Source: Naganishia liquefaciens (Eukaryota; Basidiomycota; Tremellomycetes; Filobasidiales; Filobasidiaceae). Taken from it: a DNA stretch of 64,000 bases. The stretch lies in the NCBI GenBank assembly GCA_013423385.1, contig BLZA01000009.1, forward strand, positions 868,001-932,000, in the 5' to 3' direction. The notes beneath the pieces are model-generated. The model worked only from the letters and a program-made list of their open reading frames with translations, searched no databases and had not been told where the DNA came from. Each line of letters begins with the position of its first letter. Positions within the stretch are counted from its first letter, which is position 1. Below, one piece after another: positions 1 to 11,007 of this stretch. Position numbers and translations under genes: made by a program.

Positions 1-286
1 TTGCCTTGTGTGCAAAGATGCTGTCTCCTGACAAAGACGGTGTGATAGCATCAGCCGATTTTGACAGAAGCATTGCATCCATGTCTTTGACATCCATAGC
101 TCCATTGCTGTCCTTAAGCACCTCCGTATCGTGTTCAAATTCGGCAAAACAGGAAGCAGGGATCCATTTGACGTCCGCGAAGCGCTCTCTCGTATGCTCG
201 TACAAGCCCTGAAGATCGCTAGCCCATATTGCTTTTGATTGCTCGCGGGCCTGATGCAGCGCGATCGGCGGTAAAGTTTGTTGCAT
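1..286 (-). CDS. BTB/POZ-like protein, 5' part only (gene runs off the left edge)
   Basis: The minus strand is open from an ATG at 286 to the window edge, giving about 95 residues beginning MQQTLPPIALHQAREQ. The order of motifs fits a BTB/POZ domain with an insertion: a helix-like LQGLYEHTRERFADVKW (the 'L..LY....FADV' start of many fungal BTB proteins), a variable stretch, then DSIFAHKA, which resembles the 'x-AHK-x-L' core of BTB domains. BTB domains dimerise and often act as substrate adaptors for CUL3 ligases; that role is family knowledge, not seen here. The rest of the domain is outside the window, so the family call is tentative. An overlapping upstream ATG is in another frame. Confidence 0.45.
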   Translation of the reverse strand, partial: MQQTLPPIALHQAREQSKAIWASDLQGLYEHTRERFADVKWIPASCFAEFEHDTEVLKDSNGAMDVKDMDAMLLSKSADAITPSLSGDSIFAHKA

Positions 287-1046
287 CGTGTCATCTTTGA
301 AGAGATCCCGTGTCATTGGATCACGCTAGATAACTTGCATGAAATCGGACTGATGATGCGGAGGGGACAAAGGCGACGGCGTGACTGGCTTGGTCGCAAG
401 ACCCCGTCGATGGCGTATAGCTCGCTTCAGCGGCCCAATGGCGGTCCAATCAGCAGGCGACTGGCAGTCCCGTCAATCAGCATCGAGACAGAGGCTATCT
501 CAAATCGTATGTGGGCGATGTCGTTCAAGATGAGCAGTTGAAGGGGTGGCGACAGGCCATCAATCTAGACGTTACATACTGGACTTGACCTCAAGCTCAT
601 CGGAGACATTGAGGGTTCAGAGTAGAGTGAGACACACACAATGTAAACAAACGGGACACGTCATGATACCGGGGGTGGCGAGTCTGCCGATAAGTCGTAA
701 TCTCATTTGCACCTTTTGTGACGGCTCTGGCATTCCATGTTACTCGCATTCCATGTTACTCGAGTACGAAGCAGAAAGATTCCTCTAAACACATAGCATC
801 TTCGACAATGAAGCCTTCATCAGCGCGATATATCCTTGAACGTATAGGTGGAAGGAATCTCTGTTCTGACTTTTCTTAGGAAAGGCTCTAGGCGTCTTGT
901 GATCAGAAGACCGCATTAAAGGTCATGATTCGCTGGTTTACGGCATTTCGTGCGTCCCGAGTGATGAAACATGGTCATCGGCAAAATCTGCAGAACATGT
1001 AGCGTCGTCATGTCCATGTTCTCCACAAGCGCTCTGCCTATCATCA
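287..1046. other. intergenic: upstream of the BTB-like gene and downstream of SCY1
   Basis: About 760 bases without a convincing gene. The left part should hold the promoter and 5' UTR of the BTB-like gene, the right part the 3' UTR of SCY1. Small open frames here have no recognisable protein signature. A 15-base direct repeat (ttccatgttactcg type) occurs near 731-760. Confidence 0.4.
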
Positions 1047-4000
1047 CTATGCTTTGTTCTTTTTCATTGCTGCGATTCGCTGAGATAATGAAAATCGACA
1101 TCAGAAATTGGCACTCATTGCTTGTTGCGAAGCTTACAGCTTTTCGCTCCTCTCGTCTTCTGGCCATCTCTTTCTCCTTGTCCTCCTTGGACAAGCCAGC
1201 GAGGCTGATATTCGCCGAAGATGGCTTGTCATCCACTGCCACAGAGCTGCCACCATTCTGCCAGTCAGTTTCTTTCGGTGGTGCCCAATCTTGATTGCCC
1301 GTTGGCGTCTTCGACGCGGAAGAGAATACAAATGGTAACACCGGTTTCGCTACGGCGGGTTTCGATATGGCAGCAGCGGAAGATTGTTTCGGTTGCGGGA
1401 CGCTAGTACTCGTCACTACTGGCGTCGGTACGGCCCAAGGATCGTCTAGCAGGTGCTGATAAGCCTTCTGGCTGTTGTCATCTGATTACACGTACCTGGC
1501 ATAGCGCTTGTCTTTGTTCGCTGAGAAGATTGAGATATCCGAGGCTCTGAATTCTGTGCTCTAGATCCTGAAATTAAAGGTACCGGAGCTTCTTCAAACG
1601 CGCCTAGATGACCAAAAAATGGTCAGCTGGAGCAACAGGAATACGACATCGACTCACTCCAATCATCCCCGTCAGCGTTTACGTCCATTAGATCATTAGA
1701 GCCCCACGCGTTGGCGACTTCGTCGCCATCTTCCTCGAATTCTCCCGCCAAAGTATCCACTAAAGAAGTCGATCCGGCCGCATTTCCCGCCTGACGAGCA
1801 TGGCTAGCGGATCCCCCGAGCTGCATTCCTCCAGCTTTCCTTGCGGGCGGCAAACGTGTCGCCTGACTCGGTGTTGCTGATCTCGAGGGAATGGTCGAAC
1901 CGGACTGCCCATTCGACTGGAATATGTCGCTGGAACTGCGCTGCGCCGAAAGCGGTTGCTGTACTTGCGTTGGTGTGGCGGATAGAGTGGTATGAACTTC
2001 CGATACCGGCAACTGCTTGCCGAGGGACGCAATGGCCCACCCCGCAAGCGCACCGGCCGCACCGGTGGCAGAGTGTACCAGACCATTACCAGAGGCGCCA
2101 TTGCCGCCATTAGCCATGGTTGTCGTTGAAGGACCGTATGCCTGGCCATTCGAAGCATTCTCGGGAATAACAGTATCGGGCTAGCCGCAGCCTTTCAGTC
2201 GAAGATCGCCGTAAACATGGCTGACCACTCACCATGGACTCTGCTGCAGCCTCCAGTTTTGCCATAAACATTTGCATCGCCTTGAAAGCTTGATCTCGAA
2301 CCAGTCTGTCGTCGCTGTTAGGTCCATACTATCGAACAGATATCTAACGCAGACTTACTTTTCCCTGTCAACCAAGGTAAAAGACATATTTGGCACTACC
2401 TTGCCTGCAAGGTCGTCCTTGTCGTAAAATTCTATCGTCGCCATTAGGGCCATCAACCCGGCAACTCGGGCATGAACGAAAGAGTCTTTAAGGCTTCTAG
2501 CGAATGCTGCGACTAAGACCTTTTTCTTCGTGTTTGGTCCTAGCAAAGGAGCGAGTCGCCCGAGGAGGATGCAGGTGTTTGTACGGATTGAGGGTTCCGG
2601 GTCGACTTGCATCTTTGCCAGAAGTCGAAGAAGATCGTTATTAAGCAGTCGGTCGGACAGCTGTTGCGGCGGACATCAGATCAACGCAGTGAGCGACCCG
2701 GTTGTACAAACTCACCTTTGGAGCGATGATGGGAATGGCTTTCACCGTCGCTTCTCGTATAACGGCTACAGTGTCCGCAAATCCGGTGATCTTCACGCTG
2801 TGATCAGCGGCATGTATGCAGAAAGCCCGGTTCCTGCTTACCAGGTGTGGCCAAACCTTGTCATTGACCATGCCTTTATCCAGCTTGTCACCATACTCTA
2901 CCAGTCCGTCCAACAACGCCATTCTCGTTCCGCGGTCCGGACTAGCATAGAGCCTGACGACTGGCTCAAGCACCAATTCCTTGTATTTTTCCTCTGGCAC
3001 GTCTCTCCCAATGGCCAAAACAAGTGGCAAAATCGCACTACTCGGCGCGGAGGGCAGCGACAGGGAATGCAGCAGCGAGGGCAGGATTTTCGAAATCAAA
3101 AATGGCGGCGGCAGGGTCGCGATGGATTCCTTGATTCGGCGAAGGAGAGCGCTCTTTTCACCCTCGGACGCAAGTTCAAAGCCTTCTAAGCTATCCACCA
3201 ATTCCACGAGATTATTGCCGTGCCAGAATCCGACTTGCTCCACTTCCGGGATGAACGACGTTGTTGACAGTCGTGTACGCGGATTTGGGTTCAGCATGCG
3301 TTTGTATATCGGGAATAAAGCGCGAGGGATGGAGCCAGAGGTCGCTATCGTTGGAGCCGCCGTCAGATCCGGCAGTGACTGTTGAGGGTTGTAGATGGTG
3401 TGGATGAGTAGAGCGAACAGGTACGTGTCCGTTACTGCTGGATCCGAGCTGATTTGGAGGAAGGGTGAGCATGCGTCTTCTCACAATATTGCCCTCGCAT
3501 ACTCTTTCAGAACGGACCATCCTGCCTTCTTCACCTCAGGAGCAATCCTCTCCCCGATTCCTCCGGGCGTAAGACCCACGCCAAGTCCCGCCGCCCAGGC
3601 TACCCCCTGGGGATCATCCTTTCCGCTGAGAACCTCAAATCCTGCTAATTTCCACTCGAGGGCTGGCGTAATGAATATTGAGGTCGGGAGAAGGAGGGAG
3701 TGGTGCTGGGATAATGGCTGTGCATTCAGGAATGCCAGTGCTGTCTTGCAAGTCGCAGCGAATCATGAGTCTGTGACGCAAAAGGTTTGCAGTGATAGAC
3801 TTACTCCTATACTTCTGAGGCCCCAAGCTATCCATTCCTCCCGGCCTTTTCTTCTCGATGCTGCATCACCCTTTACAATATTGCCTTCATCCCATTGTTG
3901 CAGCACGGCTCCAAGCGAAGTGACGCGTTCCGTGGCAATGTAAATGTGGGTCTCGGTTTCCACCGAATCTATGTACTTGAGACTGAGGACAGACGATCAA

Positions 4001-4320
4001 TCCGGTATTCTGTTAACAAGAAGGGCCACTTACATGTTCGGATGCCGTATTGTCCGCAACTTCTTCAAGGCATTCTTCGCCAACTGGAACAGCGCCCTTC
4101 TGTCCTTGCCTCCCGGCTGCTGCGCCGTTACATCAAAAACGAAAAGTGTCAACGGTGTACCATCGTCCTTCTTGACACCGCTCCGGATATCCCAAATGAT
4201 CTGATTATCGAACGCCGGAGTATTGGTCGGGCCGAGTGAGAGCTTGTCGCCAACCTGGAAGGGAAAGGTGACTCCGGTCGATTGGAGCGCTGCTGTTGCG
4301 ATATTCCGGAGGATGTTCAT
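1047..4320 (-). CDS. SCY1: SCY1-like pseudokinase (SCYL1/Cex1 type)
   Basis: A multi-exon gene read from an ATG at 4320 (MNILRNIATAALQSTG) to a TAG at 1047. The N-terminal exon is a protein-kinase fold without the usual VAIK lysine (the strand reads LTLFVFDVTAQQPG), as expected for catalytically dead Scy1 proteins. A middle part (exons around 3300-2350) has HEAT-repeat sequence such as LVELVDSLEGFELASEGEK and DKVWPHLV. The tail is low complexity with an acidic DGDEVANAWGSNDLMD motif, then a basic coiled tail ending EERKARIAAMKKNKA, reached through a last intron at 1080-1137. Family members bind COPI coats at the Golgi and take part in nuclear tRNA export. The next gene, FGAM synthase, is divergent. 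The family is clear; inner exon borders are approximate. Confidence 0.9.
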
Positions 4321-4931
4321 GACGCGGGACTGAGCGAACGACACCGGAACAGACCGTGCCGGACAGGGCTCTAGGCTAATGTGGGCTCCAACCGCGAGTC
4401 TCAGGAAGAAGAGGCTGCCATGACACTGATGCCGTCAATGATCGACATGTTGATGATTTGGACGGGAAGGTCTTCAAAGCCACGTCATTCTGGTGGAAGT
4501 CGAGGCATTCTCTGACAGATTCATTTCTTCGGTAGATTCTTTGATAAATTCGCTTGCTACGCGCTCCCACATCGCCTAGACCCAACCCATGAGAGGCTCT
4601 GACACATTCATACAGCGTCGCCCGATGTGCACTCCGGTCAGTCACCCCACCACGGTCACCCCTGCGGTCCTCGCTTGTTTGACTTCATTCGCGTGCGATA
4701 TTCGGGCGGGCGGATGCAAAAGTCGATAATTTCCCCTGGCGTCGACGTTTATTCATCAGATCAATTGTCTCTTGCAGCCAGACGGAGCTGAACTCTGGCT
4801 AGCCTGGCTCACAACCCGCGCCACTGTCCCCAAGACGGTCCAAGTTTTGGTTGAGTCACCAACACCAGTAAGCAGTCCACGAGTTCCCGCCGTGGTGCCG
4901 TTCACTGACTGCGTGCTGGCAGCTGCCTAAC
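4321..4931. promoter_or_regulatory. bidirectional promoter region between SCY1 and FGAM synthase
   Basis: About 610 bases between two divergent start codons (4320 minus, 4932 plus). It must hold the promoters of both genes. A minus frame at 4376-4645 begins only with a GTG and shows no family signature, so I do not call it a gene. I could not pick a TATA box with confidence. Confidence 0.5.
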
Positions 4932-7900
4932 ATGTTGCTCCTTCCTGGACGATCATCCACGACGCCCACTCGGCGCGACGTCCTCTTGTCCTCTTTCCCG
5001 TCGAGAGCGTCCGTCACGTCGGTCGACTCGATCTTCCTGCACCTCGTGCAACCGGCATCGGAGGAATCGCTCGCCAAGCTCTCGGCTTCGGAATCAGAGG
5101 AACGCAGCATCCTCAACAAGTTGCTCACGTACGGAGATGATTTCTTGTTGGATTCCACCAAGACATGGGTCCAGCGAGTTGTCGCGAGCGGAGGCTTCAC
5201 ACAGCAAGCACAGGCCCAGGAGGCCGATCTCAAGGGCGACCAACACGTTCTCGCCGTCTATGTCTTGCCCCGAGCCGGAACCATCTCGCCTTGGTCATCC
5301 AAGGCGACCGATATTGCTCGGATCTGTCGTCTGGGTGATCACGTCGCACGCCTCGAACGCGGTCAAGTCTACCTCGTCCGTTCGAGCAAACCTCTAACGC
5401 TGGCCGACTTGGAACCCGTTCTCCCGCAGTTGCACGATCGCATGACTCAGCAAGTCTTGACAGACGTTCCATCCAGCGCGGTCATCTTCCCGCCCATCCC
5501 GCCCAAGCCTTCTCCGCTTGTGACGATTCCAATTCTGACAGCTGAAGATCCTCAGGCGCTTCTCAAGGAGGCCAACGTTCGTCTCGGTCTCGCGTTGTCG
5601 GAAGAGGAGATCCCGTACTTGATCGACGCCTTCCTTGCTGCCAAGCGAAATCCAACCGATGTCGAGCTGTTCATGTTCGCGCAAGTCAACTCGGAGCATT
5701 GTCGACACAAGATCTTCAACGCTGAATGGACGATTGACGGAAACGTCATGGACAAGAGTTTGTTCAGCATGATCAGGAATACGGAAAAGGCAATCGGCTC
5801 CAAGGGCACCATTTCTGCCTATGCAGACAACGCCGCCGTTCTAGAGGGCTACACTGCTCCTCGATTCGCCGTCGATGCTTCAAACAATGTCTACCGCGCC
5901 AAGGAAGAGCCCATGCCGATCCTCATCAAAGTGGAAACCCACAACCACCCAACTGCCGTCTCGCCTTACCCGGGTGCTGCAACCGGTTCTGGTGGTGAAA
6001 TCCGAGACGAAGGTGCCGTTGGTCGAGGCTCGAAGCCGAAAGCCGGTCTCGCTGGGTACACCGTATCGGACCTGCTCATTCCGGGTTTCACTCAACCTTG
6101 GGAGACCGACGTCGGACGACCGGAACACATTGCGAGCGCTCTCGATATTATGATCGAAGCGCCTCTTGGTGCTGCTGCCTTCAATGATGAATTCGGAAGG
6201 CCCGCTCTCGGTGGTTACTGGAGGACCTACATGCAGCAGGTCGAGACGCAATCCGGCGAACAGGAGTACCGCGGATACCACAAGCCGATCATGATTGCCG
6301 GTGGATTGGGCAACGTTCGTCCCGCCTTCGCGAAGAAGAGCAAGGTCCGCGTCGGCGCCAAGTTGATCGTACTCGGAGGACCGGGAATGTTGATTGGTCT
6401 TGGAGGTGGAGCCGCCAGTTCCATGGCTTCCGGTGCTTCGAGTGCCGACCTCGATTTCGCGTCCGTTCAGCGAGAGAACCCTGAAATGGAGCGACGAGCG
6501 CAACAGGTCATCGATGCGTGTGTGGCTCTGGGTGAGAAGAACCCTATTCAATCCATTCACGACGTCGGTGCCGGCGGTCTTTCCAACGCGCTTCCGGAGA
6601 TCGTACATGACTCGGACCTCGGAGCCGTCTTTGAAATTCGAGATGTCAAGGTTGACGATCCTGGCATGTCCCCGATGGAGATCTGGTGCAACGAGAGTCA
6701 GGAGCGCTACGTTCTCGCCGTCTCCCCAGAGGATTTGCCCGTGTTTGAGGCGGTTGCACAACGAGAACGAGCTCCCTATAGTGTGGTCGGCACGGCTACC
6801 GAAGAGGAACGGCTGATCGTCACTGATCGATTGCTCGGCGAAAGGCCGATCGATGTCGCAATGTCGGTTCTGTTCGGCAAACCCCCTCGTATGAAGCGAA
6901 ACGCCACGAGTATCAACCCCAACCGAACTGCTTTCGACTCGACTTTGATGACGTACATCCCGCAGTACGCAAAGGCACCCATCACTTCGCTCATGGCAGA
7001 GACCGTCAACCGTGTTCTCCGCCTGCCCGCCGTGGGATCCAAGTCGTTCCTGATCACCATTGGAGACCGAACCATCAGCGGTCTCGTCACTCGGGATCAG
7101 ATGGTCGGACCCTGGCAGGTACCGGTCGCCGATGTCGCTGTGACGCGATCTTCATACGGATTCGACGTTCTCGTAGGAGAAGCGATGGCTATGGGTGAAC
7201 GAACGCCGCTGGCGCTTCTCAGCGCGGGCGCTTCCGCCCGAATGGCTGTTGCCGAGTCACTCACCAACTTGGCCGCCGCTTCGCTCGAATCCCTTGAAGT
7301 GGTCAAGCTCAGTGCAAACTGGATGTCGGCTGCTTCGCACGAAGGCGAAGGTGCTAAACTTTACGAAGCTGTCAAGGCAATTGGCGAGGAGCTCTGCCCC
7401 GCTCTGGGCGTGGGTATTCCCGTTGGCAAGGACAGTATGTCCATGTCGATGAAGTGGCAAGACAAAGAAGGCAAGGGCAAGCAAGTCACAGCCCCTCTTT
7501 CCCTCATCATCACCGCTTTCGCGCCCGTCGACAATGTCGAGCGCACGTGGACTCCTCAGCTTCAGACCCTGGAGAGTCACGGGTCGACCTCACTTGTGTT
7601 CGTAGACTTGGCGAGAGGCAAACAGCGGCTCGGTGGTTCCGCTCTCGCTCAAACTTTCAAGCAATTGGGTCATGAAGCGCCGGACGTTCAGAGCCCGCAG
7701 GATATTAAGGCCTTCTTTGCTGCTATCAAGACGCTCAAGATGCAGCACCCCGACACAGTATTGGCGTATCACGATCGTTCTGACGGCGGTCTTTTCACCA
7801 CGATCGCCGAGATGGCGTTTGCTGGTAGATGTGGTGTTGACATCTCGGTCGACTCATTGCCTGACTCGTCCGACGCCCTCGCGGCGCTTTTCAACGAGGA

Positions 7901-9044
7901 GCTCGGTGCGGTATTCCAGGTTCGAGAAGCAGATCTCATGCACTTCTCGGACTCTTTCATCAAGGCTGGATTCCCGACTCAGCACATCCACGTTGTTGGT
8001 CGAGTTTTGGGCCGAAAGGACCAGTCAATCAACATTAACCACGGTGGCCAATCCATCTACACATCGACTCGTGGGGCGGTTCAGCAACTGTGGGCAGAGA
8101 CCTCCTACCGAATGCAAGCGATTCGGGATGACCCCATTGCCGCCAAAGAAGAATTCGACGCCATTCTGGACGACGAAGATACCGGTCTCATCTGTGACTA
8201 TCAAGCTGGTTTCTTGCCGGATGTCGCAGCAGACGTCGCCAATCGACCCAAGGTTGCCATCTTGCGTGAGCAGGGTGTCAACGGCCAAATCGAGATGGGC
8301 TGGTCTTTTGCGGCGGCTGGCTTCGAAGCCGTCGATGTTCACATGTCCGACATCATCTCTGGCAAGGTGTCATTGAGATCCTTCAGCGGTCTCGCCGCAT
8401 GTGGCGGTTTCTCGTATGGTGACGTACTCGGTGCCGGTAATGGATGGGCGCAATCTGTCCTTTTGAACAGTAACGCACGTTCAGAATTTGAGGCATTCTT
8501 CAAGCGGGAAGATGTCTTTGTCCTCGGTGTGTGCAACGGCTGCCAGTTCCTTAGCCAATTGAAGGAAATCATTCCTGGAACCGAGAGCTGGCCTCAATTC
8601 AAGGCAAACCGAAGCGGTCGATTCGAAGGCCGAGTGTCTTCTATCAAGGTTACAGAAGCAGCCGCGCAGAATGTTCTGCTAAAGGGGATGGAGGGATCGT
8701 CGCTGCCCATCGCCATCGCGCATGGCGAAGGGCGTGTATTGTTCACCGCCGAAGGACAGCAAGAACAGCTCAAGTCAAACGGTTTGGTCGCCGCTCACTA
8801 CGTCGATTACAAAGGTCAACCTGCGATTAAGTACCCAGCAAACCCGAACGGTAGCCCCGAAGGTATCACCGCCATTTCTACGCCGAATGGTCGGGTCCTC
8901 GCCATCATGCCCCATCCCGAGCGAGTGGTTGCTCGCGAGAGCATGAGTTGGTTCCCTGTCGAGGAAGGCAAAACCTGGAATGGAAAGGGCCCTTGGTTCC
9001 GATTGTTCCAAAACGCTTATGCTTTTGCCACGTCGCAAAAGTAA
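4932..9044 (+). CDS. ADE6: phosphoribosylformylglycinamidine synthase (FGAM synthase, PurL type)
   Basis: A single uninterrupted frame of 1370 residues, close to the roughly 1360 usual for fungal ADE6. The enzyme makes FGAM from FGAR, ATP and glutamine in step four of purine synthesis, in the cytosol. Seen in order: an N-terminal FGAR-AT domain; a linker with the hallmark FAQVNSEHCRHKIFNA; ATP-binding AIR-synthase-like halves with KVETHNHPTAVSPYPGAATG, GGPGMLIGLGGGAASSMASG and IHDVGAGGLSNALPE; a second half with YHDRSDGGL; and a C-terminal class I glutamine amidotransferase with GVCNGCQFLSQL (nucleophile Cys near residue 1201) and MPHPER (His near 1327). It appears intact. It has no intron although almost all neighbours do. 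The start ATG gives MLLLPGRSSTTPTRRDV; there is no upstream in-frame alternative worth preferring. Confidence 0.98.
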   Translation: MLLLPGRSSTTPTRRDVLLSSFPSRASVTSVDSIFLHLVQPASEESLAKLSASESEERSILNKLLTYGDDFLLDSTKTWVQRVVASGGFTQQAQAQEADLKGDQHVLAVYVLPRAGTISPWSSKATDIARICRLGDHVARLERGQVYLVRSSKPLTLADLEPVLPQLHDRMTQQVLTDVPSSAVIFPPIPPKPSPLVTIPILTAEDPQALLKEANVRLGLALSEEEIPYLIDAFLAAKRNPTDVELFMFAQVNSEHCRHKIFNAEWTIDGNVMDKSLFSMIRNTEKAIGSKGTISAYADNAAVLEGYTAPRFAVDASNNVYRAKEEPMPILIKVETHNHPTAVSPYPGAATGSGGEIRDEGAVGRGSKPKAGLAGYTVSDLLIPGFTQPWETDVGRPEHIASALDIMIEAPLGAAAFNDEFGRPALGGYWRTYMQQVETQSGEQEYRGYHKPIMIAGGLGNVRPAFAKKSKVRVGAKLIVLGGPGMLIGLGGGAASSMASGASSADLDFASVQRENPEMERRAQQVIDACVALGEKNPIQSIHDVGAGGLSNALPEIVHDSDLGAVFEIRDVKVDDPGMSPMEIWCNESQERYVLAVSPEDLPVFEAVAQRERAPYSVVGTATEEERLIVTDRLLGERPIDVAMSVLFGKPPRMKRNATSINPNRTAFDSTLMTYIPQYAKAPITSLMAETVNRVLRLPAVGSKSFLITIGDRTISGLVTRDQMVGPWQVPVADVAVTRSSYGFDVLVGEAMAMGERTPLALLSAGASARMAVAESLTNLAAASLESLEVVKLSANWMSAASHEGEGAKLYEAVKAIGEELCPALGVGIPVGKDSMSMSMKWQDKEGKGKQVTAPLSLIITAFAPVDNVERTWTPQLQTLESHGSTSLVFVDLARGKQRLGGSALAQTFKQLGHEAPDVQSPQDIKAFFAAIKTLKMQHPDTVLAYHDRSDGGLFTTIAEMAFAGRCGVDISVDSLPDSSDALAALFNEELGAVFQVREADLMHFSDSFIKAGFPTQHIHVVGRVLGRKDQSININHGGQSIYTSTRGAVQQLWAETSYRMQAIRDDPIAAKEEFDAILDDEDTGLICDYQAGFLPDVAADVANRPKVAILREQGVNGQIEMGWSFAAAGFEAVDVHMSDIISGKVSLRSFSGLAACGGFSYGDVLGAGNGWAQSVLLNSNARSEFEAFFKREDVFVLGVCNGCQFLSQLKEIIPGTESWPQFKANRSGRFEGRVSSIKVTEAAAQNVLLKGMEGSSLPIAIAHGEGRVLFTAEGQQEQLKSNGLVAAHYVDYKGQPAIKYPANPNGSPEGITAISTPNGRVLAIMPHPERVVARESMSWFPVEEGKTWNGKGPWFRLFQNAYAFATSQK

Positions 9045-9407
9045 ATTTGTGAGTTGGCGGGAGGTCTAGAGCGCCTTCGTTCCACATGCTGATCATGACT
9101 CTTGGCATGATAGGTAGAGTGAAGGTTCAAATGAGGGGAAACGTCGCAAAAACAGTCATGAAATATCGTTGTGAAAAGGATGAGCATTTGTATAATTGGG
9201 TCCTGGTTTATAGATCTAGATGGTCTTGGAGGTGGTTATCTGTACTATTCCGCATATGGGCATATCCGTTAGGCGCGCTTTGCTGGCCATGCGCTCTTGC
9301 TCCGAGAGTAGAAAACATACAAAGAATCATCGATGCGCGAAGAGCGAAATCAAAATAATAGGACGAACGCGTACAACGGTCTCAGCACTTCTTCAACCCA
9401 TAAATAA
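9045..9407. other. convergent 3' regions of ADE6 and DUO1
   Basis: About 360 bases between two converging stop codons, expected to hold both 3' UTRs. I see no gene or structured RNA here. Confidence 0.5.
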
Positions 9408-10600
9408 TCATGCTTGACGAGTTCGTGGAGGACCGTATCCACTGCTTTTAACGTTTGCGAATGACCCCGAAGGTTTTCGTATACCAGATGAGATTCCAGT
9501 TGCTGAAGCTGGTACCGAAGAACTTGCGCTCCTCGCCGCCCCGCTGGCTACTACACGACAACCAATCAGTTTCATTAACGTGCAGCCAGCTGGATCACGG
9601 CTCACCTCTTCCCCGCGTAGTCCCCCGGGTTCCAGACACTGTTGTCCCTCTGGTCCCTCTTCCCATGCCTAAACGACTAACATTTGGTCTCTGCATAGAC
9701 AAAGCGGAATTGTTCGCAAGAGTCGCAGCACGCTCTTTTGCTTCGCGCTCTCGTTCCCGTTGCTGTTGCAGGTCCAGTTCGCGCTGTCGATTGAGCTCTT
9801 CCTCCTGCTGTCGGCGATATTCTTCCTCTATACGCATCCTCTCTTCTTCTTCAGCTAAGCGAGTGTCCTACAAAGTGGGTCAGCATTATCCCGCCAGACT
9901 CAATCACAACATATCTTACGTCTGTCAGACCTGTCCATCTCTTGTCCAAGATCAAGCGCTGCGTGTGCTCCGTCTGGCTCAGCAGCGCCACGTATTGGTC
10001 GAGCAGTTGAGATGTCTGAGCTGTACGCCTGGCTAGTCTCTATTTGGTGATTCACGCGTTAGTGTTGTGACCATTAAGGATTCCTTCACTTACTTCATTG
10101 TGATGCCGGCTCGCTTCTAAAGCATTTGCATAGTTTTCAAACACAGTGTTCATCTTTTTCAACTCGAACAAGGCAGCTTTCAGCCGCTCTTCCCGTTGAG
10201 CATCACCAGGGCTGCTCGATGCCCGGCGGTTCCGTGTATGGGCATTCGAATGCATTTCACCGCGATTCGCATCTGCAGATGCATCGCCTGCCCTCATTAT
10301 AGTTTGATCCGCTGTGATCATCCCGGCACCTCCGTAGTCGATATCTAATGGTTTCCCGCCTTCCCCTCCGCTGAGGCGTTGAGCCTGCCGCATCTCCATT
10401 TCGTAGGAGTCGTCATCCAAGAGGTTTGACTCTTCGTAATTGCGTCGAATATCCGGGGATCCGGTCAACGAGAGGTCGCCCATCAACCCAGATGTGTCGT
10501 AGTCCCCCATGTTGAATTTGGGCATATCGAATGATTCCCCTCCGGTCTCATCGCTTTCGCCATCGAACCGACCTTTCGTTGTGAGAGGAGATGTGGCCAT
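9408..10600 (-). CDS. DUO1: DASH/Dam1 complex subunit Duo1
   Basis: Duo1 is part of the ten-subunit fungal DASH ring that couples kinetochores to microtubule ends. The gene starts at an ATG at 10600 and ends with a TGA at 9408. Exon 1 gives an acidic N-terminus and the Duo1 core beginning REERLKAALFELKKMN and NALEASRHHNE. An intron (GTAAGTGAAG...AATAG) joins it to RLARRTAQTSQLLDQYV and LSQTEHTQRLILDKRW, the diagnostic Duo1 hairpin. A second intron leads to a charged coiled coil (EEYRRQQEEELNRQRELD) and an Arg/Gly-rich tail. A probable third intron near 9605-9550 leads to the last exon ending YGPPRTRQA. The family call is strong; the last intron is inferred from splice sites and the open frame. 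Confidence 0.9.
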
Positions 10601-11007
10601 GCTCGCCGAAAACTGAACAGTATAGCAGTGCAGAAGGTTAAGAAGTGGGAGGACGGACGGATGTCGAAGGTGGAAATGTCGCTTTAGCCCAACGACATTC
10701 TACGCTTCGTCCTTGCTCGATCACGCGTTTGTTTACAATGTGTTAGGGTGATTCTGAGAGCGATCATGAGGGGTATTTATTGGTACATGGTTAAGGGTAA
10801 CATCACCATTCGAGCTTGCATCACTCTGCTTGTTCGTCTTGCACACGCGCTCGCTAGGCTGACTGGGGGAACCCCTCTGGTCCCAGTGACGGATGGGATA
10901 CAGTCGTTCTCGATTCAAGCTGCCAGAACACTATTGTTTGCAGACAACCTGAATTTCTGATCTTTCATCAGACAAATGGTATATTCAACTTGAGGCGGAG
11001 CATTGAA
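10601..11007. promoter_or_regulatory. upstream region of DUO1, downstream of VPS3
   Basis: About 400 bases between the DUO1 start and the VPS3 stop, both minus strand. It should contain the DUO1 promoter and VPS3 3' UTR. Nothing else recognised. Confidence 0.4.

Noticed and set aside
5880-6761. 293-codon minus-strand frame opposite FGAM synthase
   Set aside because: It is a shadow of the high-GC coding strand; the plus-strand protein is certain and no family fits the antisense peptide.
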